DNA of 64,000 nt from Pseudomonas fluorescens. Its GTDB lineage: Bacteria; Pseudomonadota; Gammaproteobacteria; Pseudomonadales; Pseudomonadaceae. This document shows, piece after piece, positions 10,019 through 18,384 of this stretch. Both the position numbers and the translations under genes were made by a program. The DNA is taken from positions 124,001 to 188,000 of the forward strand of contig NZ_JAGGOG010000013.1 in assembly GCF_018614655.1 (NCBI RefSeq), read 5' to 3'. A model generated the notes under the pieces. The model saw nothing but the letters and a program-made list of their open reading frames with translations, ran no database searches and had not been told where the DNA came from. Within the stretch, counting starts at the first letter, position 1. Every line of letters starts with the position of its first letter.

Positions 10019-10149
10019 GTGGCGAGCGGGCTTGCCCGCGTTGGGCTGCGCAGCCGCCCCAATAAACTCGCCTCCATATGTCAGACAAAGCGTGGTCTCA
10101 GGTTTCAGGGCCGCTGCGCGCCCCAACGCGGGCAAGCCCGCTCGCCACA
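10019..10149. repeat. REPIN between aprF and prtA, family C
   Basis: Inverted arms gtggcgagcgggcttgcccg and complement, each followed by an inner ggcgcgcag/ctgcgcagcc arm. A partial direct copy of the arm start (tgtggcgagcgggcgttt) lies immediately left at 10001-10018. This suggests slippage or an earlier REP fragment. Confidence 0.8.
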
Positions 10150-10191
10150 AAAGCCTATTCAGTACAAAAAAACTCCACGATAGGCATTCCG

Positions 10192-11535
10192 TTACTTGCC
10201 TGCCATCGGTCCAAACGCCTCATCCACCTTGGCCAAGTCGGTATCGCGCAGGTTGCCGGCGTAGTAATGCAGTTTGGTCCAGGCCATCAAGTAGTCGTAA
10301 CGGGCCTGGGCCAGGTCGCGACGGGTGCTGTACAGCTGCTGCTCGGCGTTGAGGGCGTCGAGGTTGACCCGCTCGCCACCGAGGATGCTTTGCTTGGTCG
10401 AGATCACCAGCGCCTCGGCCGAGACCAGGGCTTTTTGATAGGCCCGCAGCTTGCTCACCCCCGACAGGCAGGCGCTGAACTGGCGGCGCAGTTCGATCAG
10501 GGTTTCCCGCGTCTTGCCTTCCAGCTCGTACTCGGCTTGCTCCATGGCACGACTGGCCTGGCGGGTCGAGGCCGATACACCGCCACCGGCATAGATCGGC
10601 ACACTGACTTCCACGCCGATGGTGTTGGTGTTGTAGCGCTGGTTGTAGGTGTTGCCGGTGTCCGACTCCTGCCGCCGGGAGGTGGCGTAGGCCGTCACCC
10701 GTGGCAAGTGCCCGGCGCGGTTGCGTTCCACTTCGTAGCGCGCCACTTCCAGGGACTGGCGCTGGGACGCCAGCGTCGGGTTGTTGGTGAGTGCCAGTTC
10801 ATGCCAGGTGTCGTAGTTGGCCGGAGCCAGGGTGAAGGTGGCGAAACCTGCGTTGAGGGGCGCAAGGTCGGTGATATTGACGCTGGGCATGCCAATCAAC
10901 GCGCCCAGCTCCCGCAGCGAGGCGTCCTGCTCATCCAGTGCCTGGATTTCCTCGGCGGTGGCCAACTCATAACGCGACTCGGCTTCGAGGATATCGGTGC
11001 GGGTCCCCTCGCCCTGCTTGAACAGGTGTTCGTTCTGTTGGAACTGCAGCTCGAAGGCCTTCTTCTTGGCCCGCGCAATATCGATCTGGTCCTGGGCAAA
11101 CAACGCCTGTGTGTAATAGCTCAGTACCCGCACCAGCAGCGCCTGGCTCTTGTCGCGAAAACTTTCATCCGCGAACAGCGCCTGGGCCACGCCCTTGCGA
11201 TAGTTGGCATAGGCTTCGTAGTCGAACAGCGGCTGTTGCAGACTGAAGGTGGAGCCGAAGCTTGTGTAGTTGCGATCGTCGCGATACGTCCCACCCGTAC
11301 GGGAGTCCGGCAAGTGGGCCTCAGAGTCGTTGCGCCCCTTGTTGTAGTTGTAGGAGAGCCGTGGCAACAGCCCGGCGCGGCCAATGATGCGGTTCTCCAA
11401 CCCCGCGTCGCGCTCCTTGATGGCGCCAAGAAAGACCGGATCGTTGCGCAAGGCCTGCTCATAGACATCAAACGGGCCCATGGCCGCCTGGGCAGTACCG
11501 CACACGAGGAACAGGGAAATGAACACTGACTTCAT
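10192..11535 (-). CDS. aprF: Type I secretion outer-membrane channel, TolC family
   Basis: A 447-residue outer-membrane factor that completes the AprDEF exporter. It has a signal peptide (MKSVFISLFLVCGTAQA) followed by the two homologous coiled-coil/beta-strand repeats of TolC-like proteins (YEQALRNDPVFLGAIKERDAG near the N terminus; ALTNNPTLASQRQSLEVARYEV mid-protein). The upstream ATG at 11541 overlaps the aprE stop as ATGA. However, GAGGA sits six bases before the second ATG at 11535 and directly against the first, so 11535 is preferred. It is translationally coupled to aprE. Confidence 0.93.
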   Translation of the reverse strand: MKSVFISLFLVCGTAQAAMGPFDVYEQALRNDPVFLGAIKERDAGLENRIIGRAGLLPRLSYNYNKGRNDSEAHLPDSRTGGTYRDDRNYTSFGSTFSLQQPLFDYEAYANYRKGVAQALFADESFRDKSQALLVRVLSYYTQALFAQDQIDIARAKKKAFELQFQQNEHLFKQGEGTRTDILEAESRYELATAEEIQALDEQDASLRELGALIGMPSVNITDLAPLNAGFATFTLAPANYDTWHELALTNNPTLASQRQSLEVARYEVERNRAGHLPRVTAYATSRRQESDTGNTYNQRYNTNTIGVEVSVPIYAGGGVSASTRQASRAMEQAEYELEGKTRETLIELRRQFSACLSGVSKLRAYQKALVSAEALVISTKQSILGGERVNLDALNAEQQLYSTRRDLAQARYDYLMAWTKLHYYAGNLRDTDLAKVDEAFGPMAGK

Positions 11536-11537
11536 GC

Positions 11538-12872
11538 TCATTCCTCAGTCAACGCGGAGCCGGCGCGATCCAGCAGCGGCTTGAACAGGTAATTGAGCAG
11601 CGAGCGCTCACCGGTGCGCACAAACATCTCCGCCGGCATCCCTGGCTTGATTACCAGGCCGTGGAGTTTTTCCAAGGCACCGTCGCTGACGGTGGTGCGC
11701 AGCACGTAGTACGGCGCGCCGGTCTTCTCGTCGAGCATCTGGTCGGCGGAAATCAGGCTGACCTCCCCCGGTACCCGTGGCGTGCGGCTCTGGTTGAACG
11801 CGGTGAACAGGATGTCCACCGGCAAGTGAGTGCCGACCTTGTCCACCAGGTGCACCGGCAGATGGCCTTCCACTTCCAGGCGCGTGCCCTGGGGCACGAT
11901 CTCCAGCAGGGTTTCACCGGCGCGCACCACGGCGCCTTCGGTGTGCACCCCAAGGTTGACCGCGATGCCGTCAGCCGGGGCGTTGATTTCACTGTGTTGC
12001 AAGTCAAACCCGGCGGACGTCAGTTGCTGCTCCAGGGTCAGGCTGCGCAGTTGTGCATCGGCCAGTTGGCTGCGCACCTCCTTTTGATACTCCTCGACGT
12101 GCTGTTGCTGCTTGAGTTTCGATTCGAGGATACCCTGCTCCACTCGCCCGCTTTCCCCGGTGTTCTGCGCCAGGTCCTGTTGCACCTGGGACAGTTGCCG
12201 CTGGTACTCCATCAAGCGGTTGCGCGGGATATAGCCGTTGTCGGCCAAGGGTTGCAGGTTGCTCAGTTGATCGCGCAGGGATTGCGCCTGGGCCGTAAGG
12301 TCGCTGCGGGCGCGGCGCATGCCGTTCAGTTGCGAGGTGGCACCTTCAATGCTGGCGCGGATCCCGGCTTGTTCCCGGGCAAAGGCTTCGCGACGACTGC
12401 TGAACAGTTGGCGTTGACCTTCCAGCACCAGGGCCAGGGCCGGGTCAGGATTGCCGCTCAGTTCGGCGGGAAAGGTGATGCTGGAGCGGTTGTCACGTTC
12501 ACTCTGCCAACGGGCGACGCTGGCCCAGGCCATGCGGTACTGGGCCTGCAGCGATTGCACATCGGCCTGGCTTTGCGTCTGGTCGAGACGAAACAACGGC
12601 TGGCCCTGTTTCACCACCTCCCCTTCACGCACCAGGATCCGGCTGACTACGCCGGGGCTGAGGGTTTGCACAGCTTTGCGCTTTCCGGAAACCACCACCG
12701 TACCCTGCACCGGAATGCCTTGATCCAGCGGCGCCAGGCTGGCCCAGAGAAAGAAACCACCGGCGCCGACCACCGTCAGGATCCAGCCCATGCGGGCAAA
12801 GAACCGCGCGTCGCGCTCAGGGTGCGTCTGCTCATAGTCGCGGTTGATTTGAATGCTGTTGTCGATGCTCAT
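11538..12872 (-). CDS. aprE: Type I secretion membrane fusion protein, HlyD family
   Basis: A 444-residue periplasmic adaptor linking the ABC protein AprD to AprF. It has one N-terminal membrane segment (about residues 29-47, WILTVVGAGGFFLWASLAPL) followed by a lipoyl half (VVSGKRKAVQTLSPGVV) and a long coiled coil (about 100-285). The second lipoyl half (INAPADGIAVNLGVHTEG) and the C-terminal beta-barrel with GMPAEMFVRTGERS come last, as in HlyD/PrtE proteins. The start overlaps the aprD stop by four bases (ATGA) and the stop overlaps the possible aprF start, so aprD-E-F are tightly coupled. Confidence 0.95.
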   Translation of the reverse strand: MSIDNSIQINRDYEQTHPERDARFFARMGWILTVVGAGGFFLWASLAPLDQGIPVQGTVVVSGKRKAVQTLSPGVVSRILVREGEVVKQGQPLFRLDQTQSQADVQSLQAQYRMAWASVARWQSERDNRSSITFPAELSGNPDPALALVLEGQRQLFSSRREAFAREQAGIRASIEGATSQLNGMRRARSDLTAQAQSLRDQLSNLQPLADNGYIPRNRLMEYQRQLSQVQQDLAQNTGESGRVEQGILESKLKQQQHVEEYQKEVRSQLADAQLRSLTLEQQLTSAGFDLQHSEINAPADGIAVNLGVHTEGAVVRAGETLLEIVPQGTRLEVEGHLPVHLVDKVGTHLPVDILFTAFNQSRTPRVPGEVSLISADQMLDEKTGAPYYVLRTTVSDGALEKLHGLVIKPGMPAEMFVRTGERSLLNYLFKPLLDRAGSALTEE

Positions 12873-14623
12873 GCGCCTGGATTCCTTCCGGCTTGATACT
12901 GACGGCTGAGGCTGCCCCCGGCCTTTTCACGCGGCGCTTCTTGTGGTTGACCGGACAATGCGCGCAACACCTCCTGGCTTGGACCGAACGCTTGCAGGCG
13001 CCCTTCGTTGAGTACCAGCAACTTGTCGGCCTGGGCCAGGGCCGAGGAACGGTGAGTGACCAGGATCACGCTGCTGCCCTGGGCCTTCATCTGCACGATG
13101 GCGCTGGCCAAGGCGGCTTCGCCGACGGTGTCGAGGTTGGAGTTGGGCTCATCGAGCACGATCAACCGAGGGTTGCCGTACAACGCCCGGGCCAGGGCCA
13201 CCCGTTGCTTCTGGCCGCCGGACAGGCCGCTGCCGTCATCCCCCAGCACCGTGTCGTAGCCGTGGGGCAGGCGCAGGATCAATTCATGCACGCCGGCTTG
13301 CTGGGCGGCTTGTACCACAAGCTCCGGATCGGCTTCGCGAAAGCGCGCGATGTTATCGGCGATGCTGCCACTGAACAGTTCGATGTCTTGCGGCAAGTAG
13401 CCAATATGCGGGCCGAGGTCGTCGCGGTCCCAACGGTGGATGTCCGCACCGTCCAGGCGTACCGTCCCTCCCAAGGTTGGCCAGACACCCACCAATACTC
13501 GCGCCAACGTGGACTTGCCGGAGCCCGAAGCACCCAGTACGCCCAGCACTTCCCCCGCCGTCAGGCCAAAACTGACCTGATGCAAGGTCGCCATTCGGCG
13601 CCCAGGAGGCCCGGCAGTCACTTGCTCGAAACTCACCTGCCCCTTGGGCGCCGGCAAGGCCATCTGTTCACCTTCCGGTGGAAACTCCTGCAGCAGGCTA
13701 TCCAGGCGTTGATAGGCCAACTTGGCCGAACTCCATTGCTTCCACACGGCAATCAATTGATCGATCGGGCTTAACACCCGGCCCATCAGAATAGAACCGG
13801 CGATCATCATCCCGGCGGTCATGTCGCCCTTGATCACCAGCAGCGCGCCTAACCCAAGTACCAGCGATTGCAGGCACAGCCGTAATGACTTGCTCAGGGA
13901 ACTGATGATCGAACCGGTGTCGCTGGCCTTGTTCTGCAACCCCAGAAACCGCGAGTGCACCTGGAACCAGCGTTTGCGCAACGCACCGAGCATGCCCATG
14001 GCCTGGATGGTTTCAGCGTTGTGCAGATGGCTGGTCGCCAGTTGCGTTGACTGTTGGGAATAGCCGCTGGCTTGACCCAGCGGTTTTTTGGTCAGGTATT
14101 CGTTGAGACAGGCCAGGGCGATCAGCAGCACCGCGCCCGCAGTCGCCAACACCCCGAGCCAGACGTTGAACAGGAAGATCACAAACAAGTAGATCGGGAA
14201 CCACGGCGCGTCAAAGAAGGCGAACAGCGCGGGCCCGGTGATGAATTGGCGAATGTGGGTCAAATCCCCCAGGGATTGCCCGGCGTGCCCCTCGCCCCGC
14301 TTCAGGTTGCGTTCGAACGCCGCCTTGTACACCTGCAGGTTGAAGCGACGCTCCAACTGGCTGCCGATACGGATCACGATAAAACTGCGGATCACTTCCA
14401 GCACACCGATAAACGCGAAGAAGCCCACCACCATCAGGGTCAGCATGACCAGGGTGGTTTCGTTCTGGGAAGAAAGGACGCGGTCATAAACTTGCAACAT
14501 GTAAATCGAGGGCACCAGCATCAGCACGTTGATCAATGCGGTGAAGCAACCAATGCTGATCAGGATACTTTTGTAATCGCCGAGTGCTTTGAACAGCGGT
14601 GCAACGGGAGTGGTCTTCGCCAT
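12869..14623 (-). CDS. aprD: Type I secretion ABC permease/ATPase
   Basis: A 584-residue inner-membrane half-transporter, fused membrane and ATPase domains, that drives export of AprX and LipA. Several membrane segments occupy about residues 20-300. The nucleotide-binding domain shows Walker A GASGSGKST (364-372), the signature LSGGQ (467-471), Walker B LIVLDEP (487-493) and the H-loop VTHRS. It has no N-terminal C39 peptidase domain, which fits exporters of RTX enzymes that keep their C-terminal signal. The ATG at 14623 has AGGGAAA about twelve bases upstream, a weakish site. A 203-bp gap separates it from inh and could hold a secondary promoter. Confidence 0.95.
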   Translation of the reverse strand: MAKTTPVAPLFKALGDYKSILISIGCFTALINVLMLVPSIYMLQVYDRVLSSQNETTLVMLTLMVVGFFAFIGVLEVIRSFIVIRIGSQLERRFNLQVYKAAFERNLKRGEGHAGQSLGDLTHIRQFITGPALFAFFDAPWFPIYLFVIFLFNVWLGVLATAGAVLLIALACLNEYLTKKPLGQASGYSQQSTQLATSHLHNAETIQAMGMLGALRKRWFQVHSRFLGLQNKASDTGSIISSLSKSLRLCLQSLVLGLGALLVIKGDMTAGMMIAGSILMGRVLSPIDQLIAVWKQWSSAKLAYQRLDSLLQEFPPEGEQMALPAPKGQVSFEQVTAGPPGRRMATLHQVSFGLTAGEVLGVLGASGSGKSTLARVLVGVWPTLGGTVRLDGADIHRWDRDDLGPHIGYLPQDIELFSGSIADNIARFREADPELVVQAAQQAGVHELILRLPHGYDTVLGDDGSGLSGGQKQRVALARALYGNPRLIVLDEPNSNLDTVGEAALASAIVQMKAQGSSVILVTHRSSALAQADKLLVLNEGRLQAFGPSQEVLRALSGQPQEAPREKAGGSLSRQYQAGRNPGA

Positions 14624-14826
14624 GTTGCTTAATTTCCCTGAGCTGAAATGCGCACAATAGTTTGCCGGGCGACCCGGTGAGGGGCGGGCAAATTATCAAA
14701 ACCCTTGTGGGGCGTTAAAAGTGACAGATAAACCAATAGTCGGGTGCTCTACGCACTCTTTTTAATCCATCGAGACGACGGACATTGGTTATAAGGATAT
14801 AACGTGAAATCCATGTAATTGCACGA

Positions 14827-15195
14827 TTAAGGTGCACGCCTTAGTACAACTATGCTTCCGGACTTAGTCCGTCCTTCGTATTCGCCGTCTTTATTGCGGT
14901 TCAAGTGAGTAATGCCCGTACCTTCGGCATTCATCAGCCAGATTCCGTCGGGTGTAGGCGACCAACTTGCGGGGTTTTCTCCCAGCCAACGACTGGCGCA
15001 TTCCACGTCACCGCCCAGGGCGCTGGCGTTTTCAATCAGGTCCAGCGGACAAACCTGGTCTTGCTGGTGCAACTCCCAGTGTCCCGCCAGCTGTGCGGGG
15101 CTGGGTAAAATCAAACTGCTTGCCATGGCTGTGGCTCCTGCCGACATAAGCAACCCCAGGAAAACCCGGCGGGCTGCGGTGCGATATCTGTTCAT
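14827..15195 (-). CDS. inh: Periplasmic inhibitor of serralysin-type protease (Inh)
   Basis: A 122-residue protein with a signal peptide (residues 1-26, ending AMASS) and a small beta-barrel domain. The segment LAGHWELHQQDQVCPLDL and a second Cys near residue 66 (VECASRW) suggest the conserved disulphide of the Inh/Omp19 family. Family members bind the active site of AprA/AprX and protect the periplasm. The mature N-terminal segment SSLILPSPAQL corresponds to the part that enters the protease cleft in known complexes. An AAAGGAAG site precedes the ATG at 15195. It follows aprX directly. Confidence 0.93.
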   Translation of the reverse strand: MNRYRTAARRVFLGLLMSAGATAMASSLILPSPAQLAGHWELHQQDQVCPLDLIENASALGGDVECASRWLGENPASWSPTPDGIWLMNAEGTGITHLNRNKDGEYEGRTKSGSIVVLRRAP

Positions 15196-15253
15196 GGGCG
15201 CTTCCTTTCATGCTCCGGCACCTTCGCCCGTTTGCAGGGTGGATGCAAGGGCA

Positions 15254-15279
15254 GAGAGCGGTGCGCGCGCACCGCTCTC
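15254..15279. other. Perfect 26-bp palindrome between aprX and inh
   Basis: The 13-base arm gagagcggtgcgc is followed at once by its exact complement, with no spacer. It lies 14 bases beyond the aprX stop on the coding strand. No U-run follows, so it is not a classical terminator. It could stabilise the 3' end of an aprX-only mRNA or partly stop transcription. Confidence 0.7.
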
Positions 15280-15292
15280 CTTTACGCCTGAA

Positions 15293-16741
15293 TCAGGCCA
15301 CGATGTCGCTGACTGCTGCCTGGCCTACGGTAGTGACGAGGAAATCCGCCACGCCATGCCCGGAGAAGTCCACTGCCAACGTGCCCAGGTTGGTACCTGA
15401 GGCATAGCTGAGCACTGCGTCGCCTGCGTGACCTGTGAACGCGTTCACGAAGCTCAGGCCGGAACCTTGGGTGATACCGGTCAGATCAATCTTGTCCGAA
15501 CCCGAGGTGAAGTCCAGGATCTGATCCGCCGCACCTGGCTTGGAATCGGAGCTGGCGCCGAACACAAATGTGTCCGAACCCGTACCGCCCCACAGCTTGT
15601 CCGCACCGCCACCACCGAAGATGATGTCGTTACCGGCACCGCCTTTGAGGGTGTTGGCCGCAGCGTTACCGATCAGCAGATCGTTGCCGGAACCGCCGAA
15701 GGCGTTTTCCACGGTCACACCCTTGGCAATAGAAACGTTGCCAACCAGGCCGCCAACGTCAGAGAGCGAGGTCTCATTGAGGTTGATTTTCTGGTTTTGA
15801 GTGAAGCCGGAGAAGTCCAGAGTGTCGTTACCGCCACCGTCCCATACCGAGAACACCAGTTTGTCGGCGTTCGAGGTGGCGCTGAGGAAATCACGCCCGG
15901 TATTGGAGTTGAAGCCGTAGGTGGTGTCACCTGAACGGGTTGCGTAGTTGGCACCATAGAGCTTCTGGATCGCGGCGATGTCATCGATCAGCGGACCCGA
16001 CGAGTAAGCTTCTACGCCGCCTTTGGTGAAGTTCTGGCTGGTGTTGCTCTCGCTCCAGTAACTCATGACGCTGTAGCCACGTGAGTCTTGTCCGTAGTCC
16101 GCATCGTTGTAGGATGGGTTGCCAGTCCCGGCGTTGTAGTCGCCAGGGTGGGACAGGCCGAGGGTATGGCCAATTTCGTGGGTGAGCGTCTGACGACCGT
16201 AGTTGTTCAAGCCTGGATTGACGTTGGCCGTGTAGCTGTTGTTGGTCAGGTACCAGGAGGTACCGTCCGTGCCCGTCACGTTGTACTTCTCGTTGGTACC
16301 CGGCAGGTAGGCAAATGCTGCGGCGCCATCCTGGCCCCCGCTGTAGTTGCCGAAGGTCATGTGGAAGTCGCCGCCCGAGGATTTCTCGGTAAAGGTGACA
16401 TTAGCCACATCCGCCCAGGACTGCATGGCCAATGCGGCCTGTGCTTTCTGGGTGGTGTTGAACTGACTGAACCCGGTGATGCCATGTTTGTTCATGGTCG
16501 CCGAGGAAGCCGAGGTCAGGAAGGTGTAGGTAAGATCGATCTTGCCGTTGCCGTCAACGTCCCGGTACGCCGCGTTTTCGCGTAGTAAGTGGTCGGCTGC
16601 CTGGTCGACAGAGAACGAGGGTTTGCCATTGACCGTGAGGTTGCCGCCGCGGTCGTATTGATGGCTAAAGCTATCGATTTGCGTATAGGCGCTACTTGCT
16701 TGAGCCGCCGATACAATAGCTTTGTCTTTTACTTTTGACAT
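15293..16741 (-). CDS. aprX: Extracellular alkaline zinc metalloprotease (serralysin family)
   Basis: A 482-residue secreted metzincin protease. It is the spoilage and virulence-type caseinolytic enzyme of P. fluorescens. The zinc site [11 protein letters not shown] is at residues 188-198 and the Met-turn SVMSYW at about 224-229. RTX repeats ([10 protein letters not shown] through [11 protein letters not shown]) occupy about 345-400. The C terminus ([17 protein letters not shown]) is the type I secretion signal. A short N-terminal propeptide without a Sec signal is expected. The ATG at 16741 has AAGGAAG seven bases upstream and gives the usual family length; the open frame extends 37 codons further but has no comparable site. 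It is first gene of the operon, and its ribosome site lies inside an RsmA/E-like motif. Confidence 0.96.
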   Translation of the reverse strand: MSKVKDKAIVSAAQASSAYTQIDSFSHQYDRGGNLTVNGKPSFSVDQAADHLLRENAAYRDVDGNGKIDLTYTFLTSASSATMNKHGITGFSQFNTTQKAQAALAMQSWADVANVTFTEKSSGGDFHMTFGNYSGGQDGAAAFAYLPGTNEKYNVTGTDGTSWYLTNNSYTANVNPGLNNYGRQTLTHEIGHTLGLSHPGDYNAGTGNPSYNDADYGQDSRGYSVMSYWSESNTSQNFTKGGVEAYSSGPLIDDIAAIQKLYGANYATRSGDTTYGFNSNTGRDFLSATSNADKLVFSVWDGGGNDTLDFSGFTQNQKINLNETSLSDVGGLVGNVSIAKGVTVENAFGGSGNDLLIGNAAANTLKGGAGNDIIFGGGGADKLWGGTGSDTFVFGASSDSKPGAADQILDFTSGSDKIDLTGITQGSGLSFVNAFTGHAGDAVLSYASGTNLGTLAVDFSGHGVADFLVTTVGQAAVSDIVA

Positions 16742-17173
16742 AAACGTACTTCCTTGTTTGCAAGTGGAACAGTTTTTGTCCGATAGCGACCATCTCTGGC
16801 GAGATCGTCCTATCACTCGCCTCTTATGAAGGCGGTAGAAAAACTGACACAATTCGAAATCAGTCGTCCAGCACTTTTTTCACAACAAAAATGCGCTGGA
16901 TCAACAACTCCCGCAAACACTGGCAAATGACTCTGAATATTCCTTTGTCTTGAGCCTCCATTGGGCTAAACAGGTGCAAACCTGTATTTAAATATTAAAT
17001 ACTACTAATGCCTTAAGTGTTAAGCCGCTCACATTCAGCGGCCAAATGGATCCAATATATTGTTTGGGTGCACTAAGAAAGTGCCACCGTGTCATTACCA
17101 ATGATTAAACAGCCACTACTTTTAATAGTATTGACAGTGTGCCCCCTATTACGGGGACACACTTACACAGCGT
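16742..17173. other. AT-rich aprX upstream region
   Basis: About 430 bp without a gene, clearly more AT-rich than the flanks around 16960-17110. It presumably holds the aprX promoter. I cannot fix -35/-10 boxes with confidence. A GTGT-CCCC...GGGG-ACAC hairpin at about 17138-17163 may end transcription coming from the P1 peptidase gene. Confidence 0.5.
16748..16757 (-). promoter_or_regulatory. RsmA/RsmE-type binding motif over the aprX ribosome site
   Basis: The aprX leader reads acaaggaagt, ending seven bases before the ATG. This fits the A/U-CANGGANG-U/A consensus of RsmA/CsrA sites and covers the Shine-Dalgarno. Gac/Rsm control of secreted AprA is known in P. protegens CHA0. Here the control is inferred from the motif alone. 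Confidence 0.6.
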
Positions 17174-17273
17174 GTAGCCGCTGCCGAGGTACGAGGCTGC
17201 GATGGGTGGCGAAGCGACCCCGAGGGCGCTCCTGCGGACCGCATCGCAGCCTCGTGCCTCGTCAGCGGCTACA
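17174..17273. repeat. REPIN, family B, overlapping the end of the P1 peptidase gene
   Basis: Inverted arms gtagccgctgccgaggtacg and complement. The right arm supplies the TAG stop codon (17269-17271) of the neighbouring peptidase gene. The arms match the inner arms at 3511-3613 and the element at 55188-55296. Confidence 0.85.
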
Positions 17274-18375
17274 GCAGACGCGTACGCCAACCTGTTGTGC
17301 GTAATGCCCCGAGCAGTGTCTGCCCATCGAGCCCTGGCACCAGAACCCCCTCGTCGGTCTCCATGTCTTCCCCGGCGAGGATCGCATTAATGATCGCTTC
17401 CTCTACCGCCTCGGCGGCGGCACTGAACAGCGGCGAAATATGATCGTTATTGACCATTGCCAACGGCGTGCTGAACGGCAAGCCCTTGCGCCCATAGTCC
17501 GCTGGCGGCAAATCCTGGTTGCCGGTGGCGAACGCGAGAAACAGGTCGCCACTGGAATCCTCGGTGCCGCCGCCCGTGCGAGCAATGCCGATAGACGCCC
17601 GTTGTGCCAACCGCTGGCACTGATGCGGCAGCAAGGGCGCGTCGGTGGCGAGAATCACCACGATCGAGCCCATGCCCGGCGTGCCGCGCTCGGCAAAGGG
17701 TGAAGGAATTTCCATCAAGTGACGCCCCACCGGGTAACCATCCACCCGTAACTCTTGACGTTTGCCATGATTGGCCTGAACCAGCACCCCCACGGTCCAA
17801 CCGCCCTGCTCCGCCGATAACCGGCGCGACGCCGTGCCGATACCGCCCTTGAACTCATGGCAAATCATCCCGGTACCACCGCCGACTGCGCCCTCCTGTA
17901 CCGGGCCTGCTACAGAACCGGCCAAGGCTTCGCGCACATGCTCCGGGCCAACATGCTGGCCCCAGATATCATTGAGCAAGCCGTCATAGGTTTCCATCAC
18001 CACCGGCATGCACCAATACACCGCAGGGTCCGCCAGCTTTTCCCGCTCCAGGGCAATCAAGGTGTCGCGCACAATGCCGATGCTGTGGGTATTGGTGATC
18101 GCCAGCGGCGTGGTCAGCAAGCCCGACTCGCTGATCCACTCCAGACCGGTGGCGTCGCCGTTGCCATTGAGCACGTGGTAGCCGGCAAAGCACGGTTGTT
18201 GCCGGGCCTCACCCGCCCGAGGCTGGATCACCGTTACGCCGGTGCGGACCTGTTTGCCATCGATGCGGGTCTTGAGCGTACTGTGGCCAACCCGAACACC
18301 GGGAACGTCGGTAATGGCATTCAATTCACCGGGCGTGCCCAGACCCAACGTGATGCCCAATTGACGTGCGCGCAT
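17269..18375 (-). CDS. P1 (S58) family peptidase, DmpA-like L-aminopeptidase/D-esterase
   Basis: A 368-residue Ntn-hydrolase of the DmpA/BapA family. These enzymes self-cleave before a Ser that becomes the nucleophile and then remove N-terminal residues from peptides or amides. The predicted cleavage is at Gly236-Ser237 in TPGMGSIVVIL. The N-terminal TPGELNAITDVPGVRVGH and VGGGTGMICHEFKGGIGTASR segments are hallmarks of the family. The ATG at 18375 has AAGGAG five bases upstream and is preferred to a GTG six bases earlier. Nine bases separate it from the upstream permease gene, so the two form an operon, perhaps for uptake and hydrolysis of a peptide or amide. The extreme C terminus and stop are formed by a REPIN. 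Confidence 0.9.
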   Translation of the reverse strand: MRARQLGITLGLGTPGELNAITDVPGVRVGHSTLKTRIDGKQVRTGVTVIQPRAGEARQQPCFAGYHVLNGNGDATGLEWISESGLLTTPLAITNTHSIGIVRDTLIALEREKLADPAVYWCMPVVMETYDGLLNDIWGQHVGPEHVREALAGSVAGPVQEGAVGGGTGMICHEFKGGIGTASRRLSAEQGGWTVGVLVQANHGKRQELRVDGYPVGRHLMEIPSPFAERGTPGMGSIVVILATDAPLLPHQCQRLAQRASIGIARTGGGTEDSSGDLFLAFATGNQDLPPADYGRKGLPFSTPLAMVNNDHISPLFSAAAEAVEEAIINAILAGEDMETDEGVLVPGLDGQTLLGALRTTGWRTRLL

Positions 18376-18384
18376 AACCACTCC

